A stretch of DNA of 64,000 bases from positions 7,502,001 to 7,566,000 of the forward strand of contig NZ_CP114283.1 of the NCBI RefSeq assembly GCF_027107535.1, written 5' to 3'. Made by a program: the position numbers and the translations under genes. The stretch's first letter is position 1, and every line of letters starts with the position of its first letter. Below, piece by piece: positions 11,564 to 20,296 of this stretch. This DNA comes from Streptomyces aurantiacus (GTDB lineage: Bacteria; Actinomycetota; Actinomycetes; Streptomycetales; Streptomycetaceae). Below the pieces are notes generated by a model. It was given only the letters and a program-made list of their open reading frames with translations, did not search any database and was not told where the DNA came from.

Positions 11564-13078
11564 TTACCGGGTGCCCGTCCCGGTCTTCTCCGCCGGCGCC
11601 GTGCTGCGCCAGTCAGGGTGTCCCGGCATGGGCGGGGTCTTCTGTCCGTAGAGCCACGCCTTGAAGAAGCCTCTCAGATCACGGCCCGCGATGCCCGAGG
11701 CGAGGTGTTCGAAGTCCGCGGTGTCGGCGACGCCGTCGTGGTGGGTGCTCACCCAGGTGCGCTGCAGCCGCTCGAAGGCGGGGCGGCCGATCTCCTGGCG
11801 CAGCGCGTAGAGGACGAGGGCGCTGCCGTCGTACACGTTCGGGCGGAAGATGCTCAGTTTCTCGCCGGGCTCGGCCTCCTTGGGTGCGGCGGGCGGACCA
11901 CCGGCCGCGCGCCAGATGTCGGACGACCGGTACGCGGCCCGCATCCGCGTCTCCATGGGCCGGTCCGCCGTCTCCTCGGCGTAGAGGGCCTCGTACCAGG
12001 TGGCGTGCCCTTCGTTGAGCCACAGGTCGGACCAGGTGCGCGGGGAGACGCTGTCGCCGAACCACTGGTGGGCCAGCTCGTGCACCATGATCGACTCGAC
12101 GTACCACTTCGGGTACTCGGACCGGGTGAAGAGTTCCCTCTCGAAGAGGGAGAGCGTCTGCGTCTCGAGTTCGAATCCGGTCCGCGCCTCGGCGATCAGC
12201 AGCCCGTACGTCTCGAAGGGGTAGGCACCGACCTTCTCCTGCATCCAGGCGATCTGGGCGGGTGTCTTCTTGAGCCAGGGTTCGAGCCGTTCGCGGTCCT
12301 TGGTGGGCACCACGTCCCGTAGGGGGAGACCGTCGGGGCCGCTTCGGCGCAGCACGGAGGACCGGCCGATGGACACCTGGGCCAGTTCGGTGGCCATGGG
12401 GTGCTCGGTGCGGTACACCCAGGTGGTGTCCGTGCCGCGGCGGGTCGCACCGGCGGGCAGCCCGTTGGCGACGGCCGTGTAGTCCTCGGGCGTGGTGACC
12501 CGGATGGTGAACATCGCCTTGTCCGAGGGGTGGTCGTTGCCGGGGAAGACACGGTGTCCGGCGTCGGCCTGGTTGGCCATCGCCAGCCCGTCCGCGGTCC
12601 GCACCCAGCCGCTCTGCTGGTCCTTCGTGGACACCGGGTTGCTGTCGTGGCTCACGGTGATCCGCGTCCGGACGCCTGACGGCAGTGGTTCGGCGGGTGT
12701 GACGACCAGGTCCTCGCCCGCGCTGCGGAACTCCGCGGGCTCTCCGTCGACCTCGACGGATCGCACTGCCCCGTGCGAGTAGTCAAGATTGACGTGCTCC
12801 AGCCGGTCTGTCGTCCGGGCGTCGATGGTGGTGACGGCCGGCAGCGGCTTGCTGTTGCTGCCGGGATAGGTGAAGGCCAGGTCGTACGCCATGACGTCGT
12901 ATCCGGGGTTGCCCAGGTGCGGGAACAGACGGTCGCCGATACCGAGCGGTACCGGGGCCGGGGCGCTCGCGGCGACGAGGCAGACGGAGACGGCGGAGGC
13001 GAGGAACGCCGTCCTCAGCTGTCGGGAAGGCCGCGGGCGTGGCGTCGCGGTGCGGGGGGTCGTGAGGGTGCGCAGCAT
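11564..13078 (-). CDS. Secreted M1-family zinc metallopeptidase
   Basis: Gluzincin of family M1. The zinc site is complete: HELAHQWFG gives HExxH, and 18 residues later NEGHATW gives the third ligand. The classical aminopeptidase GAMEN motif is not present; the corresponding strand reads FELETQT, as in a subgroup of actinobacterial M1 proteins. An N-terminal signal peptide (Arg-rich start, then FLASAVSVCLVAASAPAP) indicates secretion. Length 504 aa, shorter than the ~850-aa PepN type, because the C-terminal helical domain is absent. It sits alone between hflX and rshA, with ~270 bp of featureless sequence upstream. Substrate unknown. Confidence 0.88.
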   Translation of the reverse strand: MLRTLTTPRTATPRPRPSRQLRTAFLASAVSVCLVAASAPAPVPLGIGDRLFPHLGNPGYDVMAYDLAFTYPGSNSKPLPAVTTIDARTTDRLEHVNLDYSHGAVRSVEVDGEPAEFRSAGEDLVVTPAEPLPSGVRTRITVSHDSNPVSTKDQQSGWVRTADGLAMANQADAGHRVFPGNDHPSDKAMFTIRVTTPEDYTAVANGLPAGATRRGTDTTWVYRTEHPMATELAQVSIGRSSVLRRSGPDGLPLRDVVPTKDRERLEPWLKKTPAQIAWMQEKVGAYPFETYGLLIAEARTGFELETQTLSLFERELFTRSEYPKWYVESIMVHELAHQWFGDSVSPRTWSDLWLNEGHATWYEALYAEETADRPMETRMRAAYRSSDIWRAAGGPPAAPKEAEPGEKLSIFRPNVYDGSALVLYALRQEIGRPAFERLQRTWVSTHHDGVADTADFEHLASGIAGRDLRGFFKAWLYGQKTPPMPGHPDWRSTAPAEKTGTGTR

Positions 13079-13346
13079 GGACCACGGCTATCAGCGCCCG
13101 CCCGCCTCGCGGTGACGACTCGCGTCGGGCCCACCCGAACGGGCTCTTCGGCGTGACCTCCGAGGTCCGGGACGGGAGCGGGGACGGGATGCCGGTCGCG
13201 ACACCGCATGGGCGGATGTGCCGAGGGTGCGCCGAGCGGGCCGAAGGGTCGCTGATCGGACGGATGTGCGGGCGGGCGGCCGCAGGGCCGACGCGCGGGC
13301 CGTCGGATGTCCGACGGTCGCGGTGCCGCGGCCGCCCGGTGGTCCT

Positions 13347-15479
13347 CTACGGAGTCGTCGACGGGTGCTGGGCGCGGCTCACGTCGAACACGCCCGGCAC
13401 ATCGCGCATCGCCCGCATGAGCGCGGGGAGGTGTGCCGCGTCCGGGAGCTGCAGCGTGTAGGTGTGACGTACGCGCTGCTGGCTGGGCGGTTCGACGGTC
13501 GCCGAGACGATGGCGACGCCCTCCAGGGCGATGGCCTCGGTGAGGTCGGCGAGGAGGTGGGGCCGGCCGAAGGACTCGGCGAAGAGCGTGACACGGCACT
13601 CGGTGGTGTCGCCCCAGCGCACGTCGACCTCCGCACGCCCCACGCTCTTCATGCGCTCCACCGCGGGGCACTCGACGCGGTGCACGGTCACCACTCCCCC
13701 GCGTACGGAGAATCCGGTGATCGCGTCGGGCGGTACCGGCGTACAGCAGCCCGCGAGGCGTACCGTCGCGCCGGGCTGGTCGACGACGACGTCCGCGGCG
13801 GCCGGACGCGCGGCGGGCCCGTCCGCGGCGGGGCGGCGGGTCGCGGCAGGGGCTTCGGACGGCGTGGCCGGTGACGGGTGCGCGGCCAGCCAGCGGGTGA
13901 TGGCGATCCGCGCGACGGGAGTGTGCGCGTGCTCCAGCCACTCCCTGGAGGGCTCCGAGGACGGGTCCTGCCCCATGAGCAGCTGCACGGTGTCGCCGTC
14001 GCTCAGGACCGTGCTCAGTCTCGCCAGGCGGCCGTTGACGCGGGCGCCGATACAGGCGTGCGCGTCCTCGCCGTACTGGGCGTACGCGGCGTCCACGCAG
14101 CTGGCGCCCGCGGGCAGCCCGAGCGTGCCCCCGTCGGGGCGGAACACGGTGATCTCCCGGTCCTGGGCGAGGTCCTCGCGCAGGGTGGACCAGAACGTGT
14201 CGGGGTCCGGCGCGGCCTCCTGCCAGTCGAGGAGGCGGGACAGCCAGCCGGGACGGGTGGGGTCGGCGCGCTCACCGTCGGCGGGGCGGGAGCCGTCGCC
14301 GTCGGTCTGCTCCTCCGCGGGAGACGCGTAGGGATTGCCGAGCGCGATGACGCCGGCCTCGGCGACCTTGTGCATCTGGTGCGTACGGATGAGGACTTCG
14401 GCGACCTGCCCGTCGGGGCGGGCGACGGCGGTGTGGAGCGACTGGTACAGGTTGAACTTGGGGACCGCGATGAAGTCCTTGAACTCCGAGACCACCGGCG
14501 TGAGACAGGTGTGCAGCTCGCCGAGGACCCCGTAGCAGTCGGCGTCCTCGTTCACGAGCACCAGCAGGCGTCCGAAGTCGGAGCCGCGCAGCTCGCCCCG
14601 TTTGCGGGAGACGCGGTGCACGGAGACGAAGTGCCGGGGCCTGATGAGGACTTCGGCCTGCAGACCGGCTTCGCGCAGGACGCCGCGCACCTCTTCGGAG
14701 ATCTCGGCGAGGGGGTCGTCGGTGCGTGAGGCGTTCTTGACGATGAGTTCGCGGGTGTGCGCGTACTCCTCGGGCCGCAGGATCGCGAAGACCAGGTCTT
14801 CGAGTTCGGTCTTCAGCGCCTGGACGCCGAGACGTTCGGCGAGCGGGATCAGGACGTCCTTCGTCACCTTGGCGATGCGCTCCTGCTTCTCGGGGCGCAT
14901 GACTCCGAGGGTGCGCATGTTGTGCAGCCGGTCGGCGAGCTTGATCGACATCACGCGTACGTCGCTGCCGGTGGCGACGAGCATCTTGCGGAACGTCTCG
15001 GGCTCGGCGGCCGCTCCGTAGTCGACCTTCTCCAGCTTCGTCACGCCGTCGACGAGGTAGCGGACCTCCTCGCCGAACTCCTCGCGCACCTGATCGAGCG
15101 TCACGTCCGTGTCCTCGACGGTGTCGTGGAGGAGGGACGCGGTCAACGTCGTGGTCTCCGCGCCGAGTTCGGCCAGAATCAGGGTCACGGCGAGGGGGTG
15201 GGTGATGTACGGCTCACCGCTCTTGCGCATCTGGCCGCGGTGCGAGGACTCGGCGAGCACGTACGCGCGGCGCAGCGGGTCCAGGTCGGCGTCGGGGTGG
15301 TGGGCCCGATGGGCCTCGACCACGTGGCCGATCGCGTCGGGCAGCCGGTGGCGGGCCGCGGGCCCCAGGAGAGCGGCCCGGCCGAGACGTCGCAGATCGA
15401 TCCGGGGGCGGCCCCGCCTGCGCTGAGCCCCGGGCGTGATGGGGCCGGGCGTCGCGGGGTTCGTGGCCTCCGCACTCAT
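13347..15479 (-). CDS. rshA: RelA/SpoT homologue RshA (ppGpp synthetase/hydrolase family)
   Basis: Long RSH protein. The HD hydrolase domain (~70-210) keeps ITHP (H94), LLHDTVEDT (H118, D119) and IKLADRLHNMRTL. The synthetase-like domain (~280-385) keeps FKDFIAVPKFNLYQSLHT and EVLIRTHQMH. However, the usual Y/H-SIYxK and DLxGIRV stretches are replaced by RHFVSVHRVSRKRG and DFGRLLVLV, and the HWKYK end is missing. A TGS domain, the CC..P zinc-finger region (LAGCCTPVPPDAITGF) and a C-terminal ACT domain follow. The ATG at 15479 has GGAGG at a 6-base spacing; 710 aa. The position before dapF/miaA matches the second RSH gene of streptomycetes. Hydrolase function looks likely; synthetase function is doubtful (inference). 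Confidence 0.88.
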   Translation of the reverse strand: MSAEATNPATPGPITPGAQRRRGRPRIDLRRLGRAALLGPAARHRLPDAIGHVVEAHRAHHPDADLDPLRRAYVLAESSHRGQMRKSGEPYITHPLAVTLILAELGAETTTLTASLLHDTVEDTDVTLDQVREEFGEEVRYLVDGVTKLEKVDYGAAAEPETFRKMLVATGSDVRVMSIKLADRLHNMRTLGVMRPEKQERIAKVTKDVLIPLAERLGVQALKTELEDLVFAILRPEEYAHTRELIVKNASRTDDPLAEISEEVRGVLREAGLQAEVLIRPRHFVSVHRVSRKRGELRGSDFGRLLVLVNEDADCYGVLGELHTCLTPVVSEFKDFIAVPKFNLYQSLHTAVARPDGQVAEVLIRTHQMHKVAEAGVIALGNPYASPAEEQTDGDGSRPADGERADPTRPGWLSRLLDWQEAAPDPDTFWSTLREDLAQDREITVFRPDGGTLGLPAGASCVDAAYAQYGEDAHACIGARVNGRLARLSTVLSDGDTVQLLMGQDPSSEPSREWLEHAHTPVARIAITRWLAAHPSPATPSEAPAATRRPAADGPAARPAAADVVVDQPGATVRLAGCCTPVPPDAITGFSVRGGVVTVHRVECPAVERMKSVGRAEVDVRWGDTTECRVTLFAESFGRPHLLADLTEAIALEGVAIVSATVEPPSQQRVRHTYTLQLPDAAHLPALMRAMRDVPGVFDVSRAQHPSTTP

Positions 15480-15648
15480 GGGCACCTCCGGCTGCGTCGA
15501 CCGGCGGACGGGGTGCCCCATGGCATGTGCGGCTCTGGGGATGGCGTCGTTCCCCCGTCCGGGCCGGTCCTTGATGCTACCGAGCCCACCACGCCCGACC
15601 GACCGCCTCTCGCCGAGCGTGAAACGGATCACCCATTCGAGCGAAGGT

Positions 15649-16518
15649 TCAGGGGGTCGCGTTTTCGAGCCACCCGGTGTCGATCTCACCCTCTGCGACG
15701 ATCGCCGCGGGCCCGGTCATCTCGATCTCGCCGTCGGTCCGCTCGGTGATCACGAGTCGGCCGCCGGGCACGTCGACGGTGTATGTCGCCGGGACACCGG
15801 TCACGGCGGGGTCGGCGCCGTCCCTGCGCGCCGCCGCCACCGCCACGGCACACGCGCCCGTACCGCACGACCGGGTCTCGCCGGAACCCCGCTCGTGGAC
15901 ACGCAGAGCAACGTGATGAAAGCCACGGTCGACGACGAACTCGACGTTCACACCGTCCGGGTACGCGGAGGCCGGGGTGAAGGGCGGAGCGGCGTACAGA
16001 TTCCCGGCGTGGTCGAGGTCCTCCACGAAGGCGACCGCGTGGGGGTTGCCCATGTTCACGTTGCGTGCGGGCCAGCTGCGCTCGCCGACGGACACGGTGA
16101 CGTTCCCCTCGGGGAGGCGTGCCTTGCCCATGGCGACGGTGATGTCGCCCTCCTTGGCGATGTGCACGCTCTTCACGCCTGCGCGCGTGGCGACCGCGAT
16201 GTCGCCTTCGGCCACATGTCCGGCACGCTGGAGGTAGCGGGCGAACACACGCACTCCGTTGCCGCACATCTCCGCGATCGAGCCGTCGCCGTTGCGGTAG
16301 TCCATGAACCATTCCGCTTCGGCCGCCATCGACCGGGCCTCGGGGTGCGCGGCGGACCGTACGACGTGCAGGAGACCGTCACCGCCGATGCCCGCGCGGC
16401 GGTCGCACAGAGCCGCGACGGCGGCCTGAGGCAGGGCGACGGTGTTCTCGGGGTCAGGGATGATCACGAAGTCGTTCTCGGTCCCATGGCCCTTGAGGAA
16501 GGCGATCCGCGTGCTCAT
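15649..16518 (-). CDS. dapF: Diaminopimelate epimerase
   Basis: Converts LL- to meso-diaminopimelate for lysine and, in many actinobacteria, peptidoglycan. The two catalytic cysteines are visible: C85 in EMCGNGVRVFARYL and C218 in TRSCGTGACAVA. The N-terminal FLKGHGTENDFVI is diagnostic. The ATG at 16518 gives 289 aa, the normal length. It lies 170 bp upstream of rshA on the same strand. Confidence 0.95.
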   Translation of the reverse strand: MSTRIAFLKGHGTENDFVIIPDPENTVALPQAAVAALCDRRAGIGGDGLLHVVRSAAHPEARSMAAEAEWFMDYRNGDGSIAEMCGNGVRVFARYLQRAGHVAEGDIAVATRAGVKSVHIAKEGDITVAMGKARLPEGNVTVSVGERSWPARNVNMGNPHAVAFVEDLDHAGNLYAAPPFTPASAYPDGVNVEFVVDRGFHHVALRVHERGSGETRSCGTGACAVAVAAARRDGADPAVTGVPATYTVDVPGGRLVITERTDGEIEMTGPAAIVAEGEIDTGWLENATP

Positions 16519-16605
16519 TCCTCGATCGTAAGGGCTCGGCAGGACAGCCGGGCCTGGCGGTCCGGCAGGCGGACCGCGCCCGGGCGAACCAGCGGGCGGC
16601 GACGC

Positions 16606-17127
16606 TCAGCGCAGGCGGGCCACGCGCCACACGGCGAGGACCACGACCGCGGCGACGACCACGGCGTACGCGATCACGACGCGCCAGTCCGGGCGGCGGC
16701 CGGAACCGCGCTGCGGCAGGCCGGGCCACGTGTAACCCACGCGGCGGGCGGCCATCATGCCCCAGCCGGCGGCGCACGACGAGATCAGCAGGCCGAGCAT
16801 GGCGATCATGGCCCCGCTGTCGCCGAAGTCGAAGGCGAGCGGGAAGGCGAACATCAGGGAGCCGAGCGCGGCGAGACTCACGATGGGCGCGAGCTGCCAG
16901 ATCCGCATACGGCGCTGCGGGCGCAGTTCGACCTCGACCTCGGGACCCGCGAACATCTCGTCGGGCTCGGGTCCGTCGGCGGTGACACCATCGGTGCTCT
17001 CGTCGGGCCCGTCCGGGCTCAGCCGGTCCCCGTCGGGGTCCTGCTGATCCTGTGCGGTGTCGTGCGCTCCGCTGCCCGCGGTGCTCGGTTCCGCGCCTTG
17101 TGTGGTGTCACGGGGGCCGGCCTCCAT
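16606..17127 (-). CDS. Membrane protein of unknown function with acidic N-terminus
   Basis: An acidic, disordered N-terminus (Asp/Gly/Glu-rich, ~70 residues) is followed by about three membrane segments: LAPIVSLAALGSLMFAFPLA, AMIAMLGLLISSCAAGWGMM and VVIAYAVVVAAVVVLAVW. I use the ATG at 17127, with GGGAGGG nine bases upstream. A GTG six bases further up and a GTG at 17157 are alternatives. It lies between miaA and dapF on the same strand and may be cotranscribed with dapF (87-bp gap). No recognised function. Confidence 0.75.
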   Translation of the reverse strand: MEAGPRDTTQGAEPSTAGSGAHDTAQDQQDPDGDRLSPDGPDESTDGVTADGPEPDEMFAGPEVEVELRPQRRMRIWQLAPIVSLAALGSLMFAFPLAFDFGDSGAMIAMLGLLISSCAAGWGMMAARRVGYTWPGLPQRGSGRRPDWRVVIAYAVVVAAVVVLAVWRVARLR

Positions 17128-17235
17128 CGCCACGCGCCCTCCCAACTCGGACTCCACTTGGTCGATCGAAGCTCGATGATGGCACGGTCCCGGAGGCCCG
17201 GATGACGGCCAGAGCGTCCCGATGCCATGACGTGA

Positions 17236-18174
17236 TCAGGCTGTGACCGGTCGTTCGACCAACGCCAGTGCGAGCTGCGGAAGTTCTGTGAGATCCGCCG
17301 CAGCCCCACTGAGCCAATGCACCCGTGGGTCGCGTCTGAACCAGGAATCCTGACGGCGCGCGAAGCGCTTGGTGGCACGGACCGTCTCGGCGCGCGCCTC
17401 GTCGTCGGTGCACTCCCCGGCGAGCGCCGCGAGCATCTGCTGGTAGCCGAGGGCGCGCGATGCCGTACGCCCCTCGCGCAGCCCCTGCGCCTCCAGTGCG
17501 CGCACTTCCTCGCCGAGGCCTCCCTCCCACATGCGGTCCACGCGGCGGGCGATGCGCTCGTCGAGCTCGGGGCGCGCCACGTCGACGCCGATCTGCAGGG
17601 TGTCGTAGACGGAGTCGTGTCCTGGGAGGTTGGCGGTGAAGGGCCTGCCGGTGATCTCGATGACCTCGAGGGCCCGGACGATACGACGGCCGTTGCTCGG
17701 CAGGATCGCGTGGGCCGCCTCGGGGTCGGCGACGGCCAGCCGGGCGTGCAGGGCGCCGGAGCCCCTCAGGGTGAGCTCCTCCTCCAGGCGGGCCCGCACC
17801 TCGGGATCCGTCCCGGGGAACTCCAGGTTGTCGACGGCCCCCCGGACGTACAGGCCGGAGCCGCCGACGAGGACCGGCCAGCGGCCCTCCGCGAGCAGGG
17901 CGTCGATGCGGCCGCGCGCGAGCCGCTGGTACTCGGCGACGCTCGCCGTCACCGTCACGTCCCAGATGTCCAGGAGATGGTGGGGAATGCCACCGCGTTC
18001 CTCGGGCGTCAGTTTGGCGGTGCCGATGTCCATCCCCCGGTAGAGCTGCATCGAGTCGGCGTTGACGACCTCACCGCCGAGGCGCTGAGCGAGGTGGACG
18101 CCGAGATCGGACTTTCCTGCCGCGGTGGGACCCACGACGGCGATGACCCGCGGAGCGGGGGCTGCACTACTCAC
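17236..18174 (-). CDS. miaA: tRNA dimethylallyltransferase
   Basis: Transfers a dimethylallyl group to A37 of tRNAs reading UNN codons; MiaB, encoded ~2 kb away, then methylthiolates the product. P-loop GPTAAGKS at 15-22; NADSMQLYRGMDIGTAK and DIWDVTVTASVAEYQ are family signatures; the C-terminal RRQDSWFRRDPRVHWL is typical. The open frame runs upstream to 19044 through low-complexity sequence antisense to two other genes. I place the start at the GTG at 18174, giving 312 aa as usual. The ribosome-binding site there is weak. Confidence 0.92.
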   Translation of the reverse strand: MSSAAPAPRVIAVVGPTAAGKSDLGVHLAQRLGGEVVNADSMQLYRGMDIGTAKLTPEERGGIPHHLLDIWDVTVTASVAEYQRLARGRIDALLAEGRWPVLVGGSGLYVRGAVDNLEFPGTDPEVRARLEEELTLRGSGALHARLAVADPEAAHAILPSNGRRIVRALEVIEITGRPFTANLPGHDSVYDTLQIGVDVARPELDERIARRVDRMWEGGLGEEVRALEAQGLREGRTASRALGYQQMLAALAGECTDDEARAETVRATKRFARRQDSWFRRDPRVHWLSGAAADLTELPQLALALVERPVTA

Positions 18175-18356
18175 CGCAACAGTCTCGCAAACCTCGGGAC
18201 CACTTCTCGAACGAGCTACGTGACGGCGGGGGTCCGGGGTCGTTGCCTGTTCGAGGTTCCAGCCGCCGGTTTTGAGGGCCGGTGACCCCGGGCGACGCAA
18301 TGGGACGCACCGGGCGACGCGGAATTTCGCCCACACGAGTAGGGTATGGAGACGAT

Positions 18357-18659
18357 ATGGGTGTTTTTGCACGGCTTCTTGGCAGGGATGGGTCCAAGTC
18401 CAAGGAATCGAAGGAAACGTCAACCGCCGAGTCGCAGAGCGACACCCTGACAGCCGGATCCGAAGCGGAGGCCGAGGAAGCGGCCAAGGGGTCGGAGGGG
18501 GCCGAGGCCCCCGCCGAGGCCGCGGCGGAAGCCGGAGCGGAAGCTGCGACTGTGACTGCGGAGGCCGAGGAGTCCGCGGCGGAGGCCGTCGACATTCCCA
18601 AGCAGCAGTCCGCCGAGGAGGCGGTCGACAGCGAGGCCGGCGAGGGCGCCCGCAAGTGA
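18357..18659 (+). CDS. Small acidic Ala/Glu-rich protein of unknown function
   Basis: 100 residues starting MGVFARLLGRDGSKSK, then almost only Ala, Glu, Ser, Thr and Gly, strongly acidic and probably disordered. The ATG at 18357 has GGAG five bases upstream; the longer frame from 18282 has none. It is followed 25 bp later by the PF14013-type gene on the same strand, so the two may form a bicistron. Divergent from miaA. No function is assigned. Confidence 0.65.
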   Translation: MGVFARLLGRDGSKSKESKETSTAESQSDTLTAGSEAEAEEAAKGSEGAEAPAEAAAEAGAEAATVTAEAEESAAEAVDIPKQQSAEEAVDSEAGEGARK

Positions 18660-18684
18660 CTGTTCCCGCGAGGGAAGGTGAACC

Positions 18685-18969
18685 ATGGGTCTCCTGGACA
18701 GCTTGAAGGCCAGGCTCGTGCCGGCCAGGGAGAAGGTCTCTGACTTCGCGCAGCAGCACGAGGGCAGGATCGTCAAGATCGAACATGGTCTCGACAAGGC
18801 CGCGAAACTGGCCGACGAGAAGACCAAGGGCAAGTACAGCGACAGGATCCAGACCGGCACGGGCAAGGCCAAGGGTGCCCTGGACCGGCTCGCGCACAAG
18901 GAGAACGGCGGCCCGGACGGTGGCGCGACGCCTCCGTCGCCCCCGCCGGCACCGCCCTCGGCATCCTGA
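18685..18969 (+). CDS. PF14013 / MT0933-like 'antitoxin' family protein
   Basis: 94 residues: MGLLDSLKARLVPAREKVSDF, then repeated Lys/Asp/Ala amphipathic sequence (HGLDKAAKLADEKTKGKYSD) and a Pro-rich tail. This matches the small actinobacterial family annotated as MT0933-like antitoxin. The family name rests on little experimental work, and no cognate toxin overlaps it. The ATG follows AAGGTGAACC. A bulged hairpin terminator lies directly downstream. Confidence 0.7.
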   Translation: MGLLDSLKARLVPAREKVSDFAQQHEGRIVKIEHGLDKAAKLADEKTKGKYSDRIQTGTGKAKGALDRLAHKENGGPDGGATPPSPPPAPPSAS

Positions 18970-18982
18970 GCGACACCACATC

Positions 18983-19024
18983 GGCGGACGGCCCCGGAGC
19001 ACGTACGGCTCCGGGCCGTCCGCC
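18983..19024 (+). terminator. Terminator after PF14013-like gene
   Basis: 17-bp inverted repeat (GGCGGACGGCCCGGAGC and complement) with one bulged C and a 7-base loop, starting 14 bp after the stop codon. Confidence 0.75.
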
Positions 19025-19114
19025 GTGTTCATGCGGTACGTCACGGCCCGAGGACCTTCGTGCCCGTTCAGGGACGCGATGAGCGGGCCCTGCGCTCAAG
19101 CCGCGCGCCCCCTT

Positions 19115-19174
19115 CCGGCTCCCGGCTCCCGGCTCCCGGCTCCCGGCTCCCGGCTCCCGGCTCCCGGCTCCCGG
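19115..19174. repeat. Heptanucleotide tandem repeat (CCCGGCT)n
   Basis: About eight consecutive copies of a 7-bp unit (GGCTC at 19117, 19124, 19131 and so on every 7 bases to 19166) in noncoding DNA between the PF14013-like terminator and the stop codon of the LigB-like gene at 19181. A 7-bp period would break frame inside a gene, consistent with a noncoding location. Confidence 0.9.
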
Positions 19175-19180
19175 GGGACG

Positions 19181-19966
19181 CTACGACCAGGCCGCCACCA
19201 TGTACCCCACGCCGTAGGGCGCGTCCACGTACAACAGGGCGCCCCCGAGTCCCGCCTCCTCCGCCGCGCCCGCGAGGACCTGCCAGGAGGCCCACCCGGA
19301 GGCCTGCAGCACGTACGCCAGCTCGGCGTCCAGCGCCTTGAGAGCGGCCACGTCCGCCGCGCCCAGGGCGCGCGCGACCTCCGCGTCGAAGCCCGCCGCC
19401 CGCTCGTCCAGGTAGCCAGGCGCCTTGAGCGTGCGGCACGCGCTGGCGTCGCCCATGACCAGCAGGGCCACTCGCCCGGTCTGCGCGGCGATGTCCCTCC
19501 CTGCCTGGATACACCGCTCGGCGGCGAGAGGTTCCCCCACGCCGAGGCCTTCCACGGGGGCGTCGGACCAGTCGGTACGAGCGAGGAGCCACGCGGCGAC
19601 CGCCAGCGAGGGAGGCAGTACGCGTCCGGCGCGCTCGGGCGAGAGCGAGGGCGTGGACGTGAACGCGGCCGGGTCCTCCGACGCTGTGGCCCGGTCCCCG
19701 CCGAGACGCGCGCTGTTCCCGCCGAGCCGCACGTCGAGATCCACTCCGAAGCCGCGGAACGAACCACGTGAGCCCTCGGGGTGCGGTCCGCGCCCGTCCT
19801 GCCCGGCGGGCCCCACTACCACCAGCCGGTCCGGGCGCGCGGCGGCCAGCACCCCCAGGGCGTCCGTGCACGCGGCACGCGCGGCGTCCAGTTCGGGTGC
19901 GGCCCCCGCGGCGACGTCGGGCACGAGCAGGGGCGGACAGGGGCACACGGCGGCGGCGACAAGCAT
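19181..19966 (-). CDS. LigB-like class III extradiol dioxygenase-fold protein
   Basis: Resembles the LigB-type class III extradiol dioxygenase proteins found near miaA/miaB in actinobacteria: MLVAAAVCPCPPLLVPDV, RLVVVGPAG, ALLVMGDASACRTLKAPGYLDERA and GGALLYVDAPYGVGYMVAAW. The N-terminal His that binds iron in true LigB enzymes is not visible; the position reads CPCPP, so catalytic activity is uncertain. I use the ATG at 19966 (261 aa); a TTG at 19990 is in frame but adds untypical residues. Neither has a strong ribosome-binding site. It may be cotranscribed after the RelE-like gene (34-bp gap). Confidence 0.7.
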   Translation of the reverse strand: MLVAAAVCPCPPLLVPDVAAGAAPELDAARAACTDALGVLAAARPDRLVVVGPAGQDGRGPHPEGSRGSFRGFGVDLDVRLGGNSARLGGDRATASEDPAAFTSTPSLSPERAGRVLPPSLAVAAWLLARTDWSDAPVEGLGVGEPLAAERCIQAGRDIAAQTGRVALLVMGDASACRTLKAPGYLDERAAGFDAEVARALGAADVAALKALDAELAYVLQASGWASWQVLAGAAEEAGLGGALLYVDAPYGVGYMVAAWS

Positions 19967-20000
19967 GATCGGCAGCGTAACCCCGTACAACGGCCGAGCG

Positions 20001-20267
20001 TCACTCCTCGATGAGGACGTCCGTGAGGTCGATGACGGTCAGGAGGAGCACCACGAGCTTGCCGTCACTGATCACGTACTCGACGAACAGGTTCCGGGAA
20101 AGGGCTATCTCGCGGGTCGCCTCGTCACCGCCCACGGAGTGCGACAGCTTGTGCCTCGGGTCCGTCACCAGTATGGCCAGCCCGCGGTCCAGGATCTCCC
20201 GGCGTTCGACGGGGAGGCTGTCCCGCACGCGGGCTGCGCGCTCGGTGAACTCCACGCTGTACGGCAT
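20001..20267 (-). CDS. RelE/ParE-like toxin-fold protein, orphan
   Basis: 88 residues beginning MPYSVEFTERAARVRDSLP, followed by helix ERREILDRGLAILVTDPR and a beta-rich C-terminal half (REIALSRNLFVEYVISDGKLVVLLLTVIDLTDVLIEE). This layout is that of RelE/ParE toxins. No antitoxin gene overlaps or abuts it, unlike in typical TA operons; the neighbours are miaB upstream and the LigB-like gene downstream, both on the same strand. The ATG at 20267 has AAGGGG 7 bases upstream. It could be a housekeeping relative of the fold, not a toxin. Confidence 0.65.
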   Translation of the reverse strand: MPYSVEFTERAARVRDSLPVERREILDRGLAILVTDPRHKLSHSVGGDEATREIALSRNLFVEYVISDGKLVVLLLTVIDLTDVLIEE

Positions 20268-20296
20268 GAGGGACCCCTTTCCGGCCCGTGACGCGG

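Noticed and set aside
18175..19044. Long N-terminal extension of miaA
   Set aside because: Runs antisense through two small genes with their own ribosome-binding sites; MiaA of 312 aa is complete without it.
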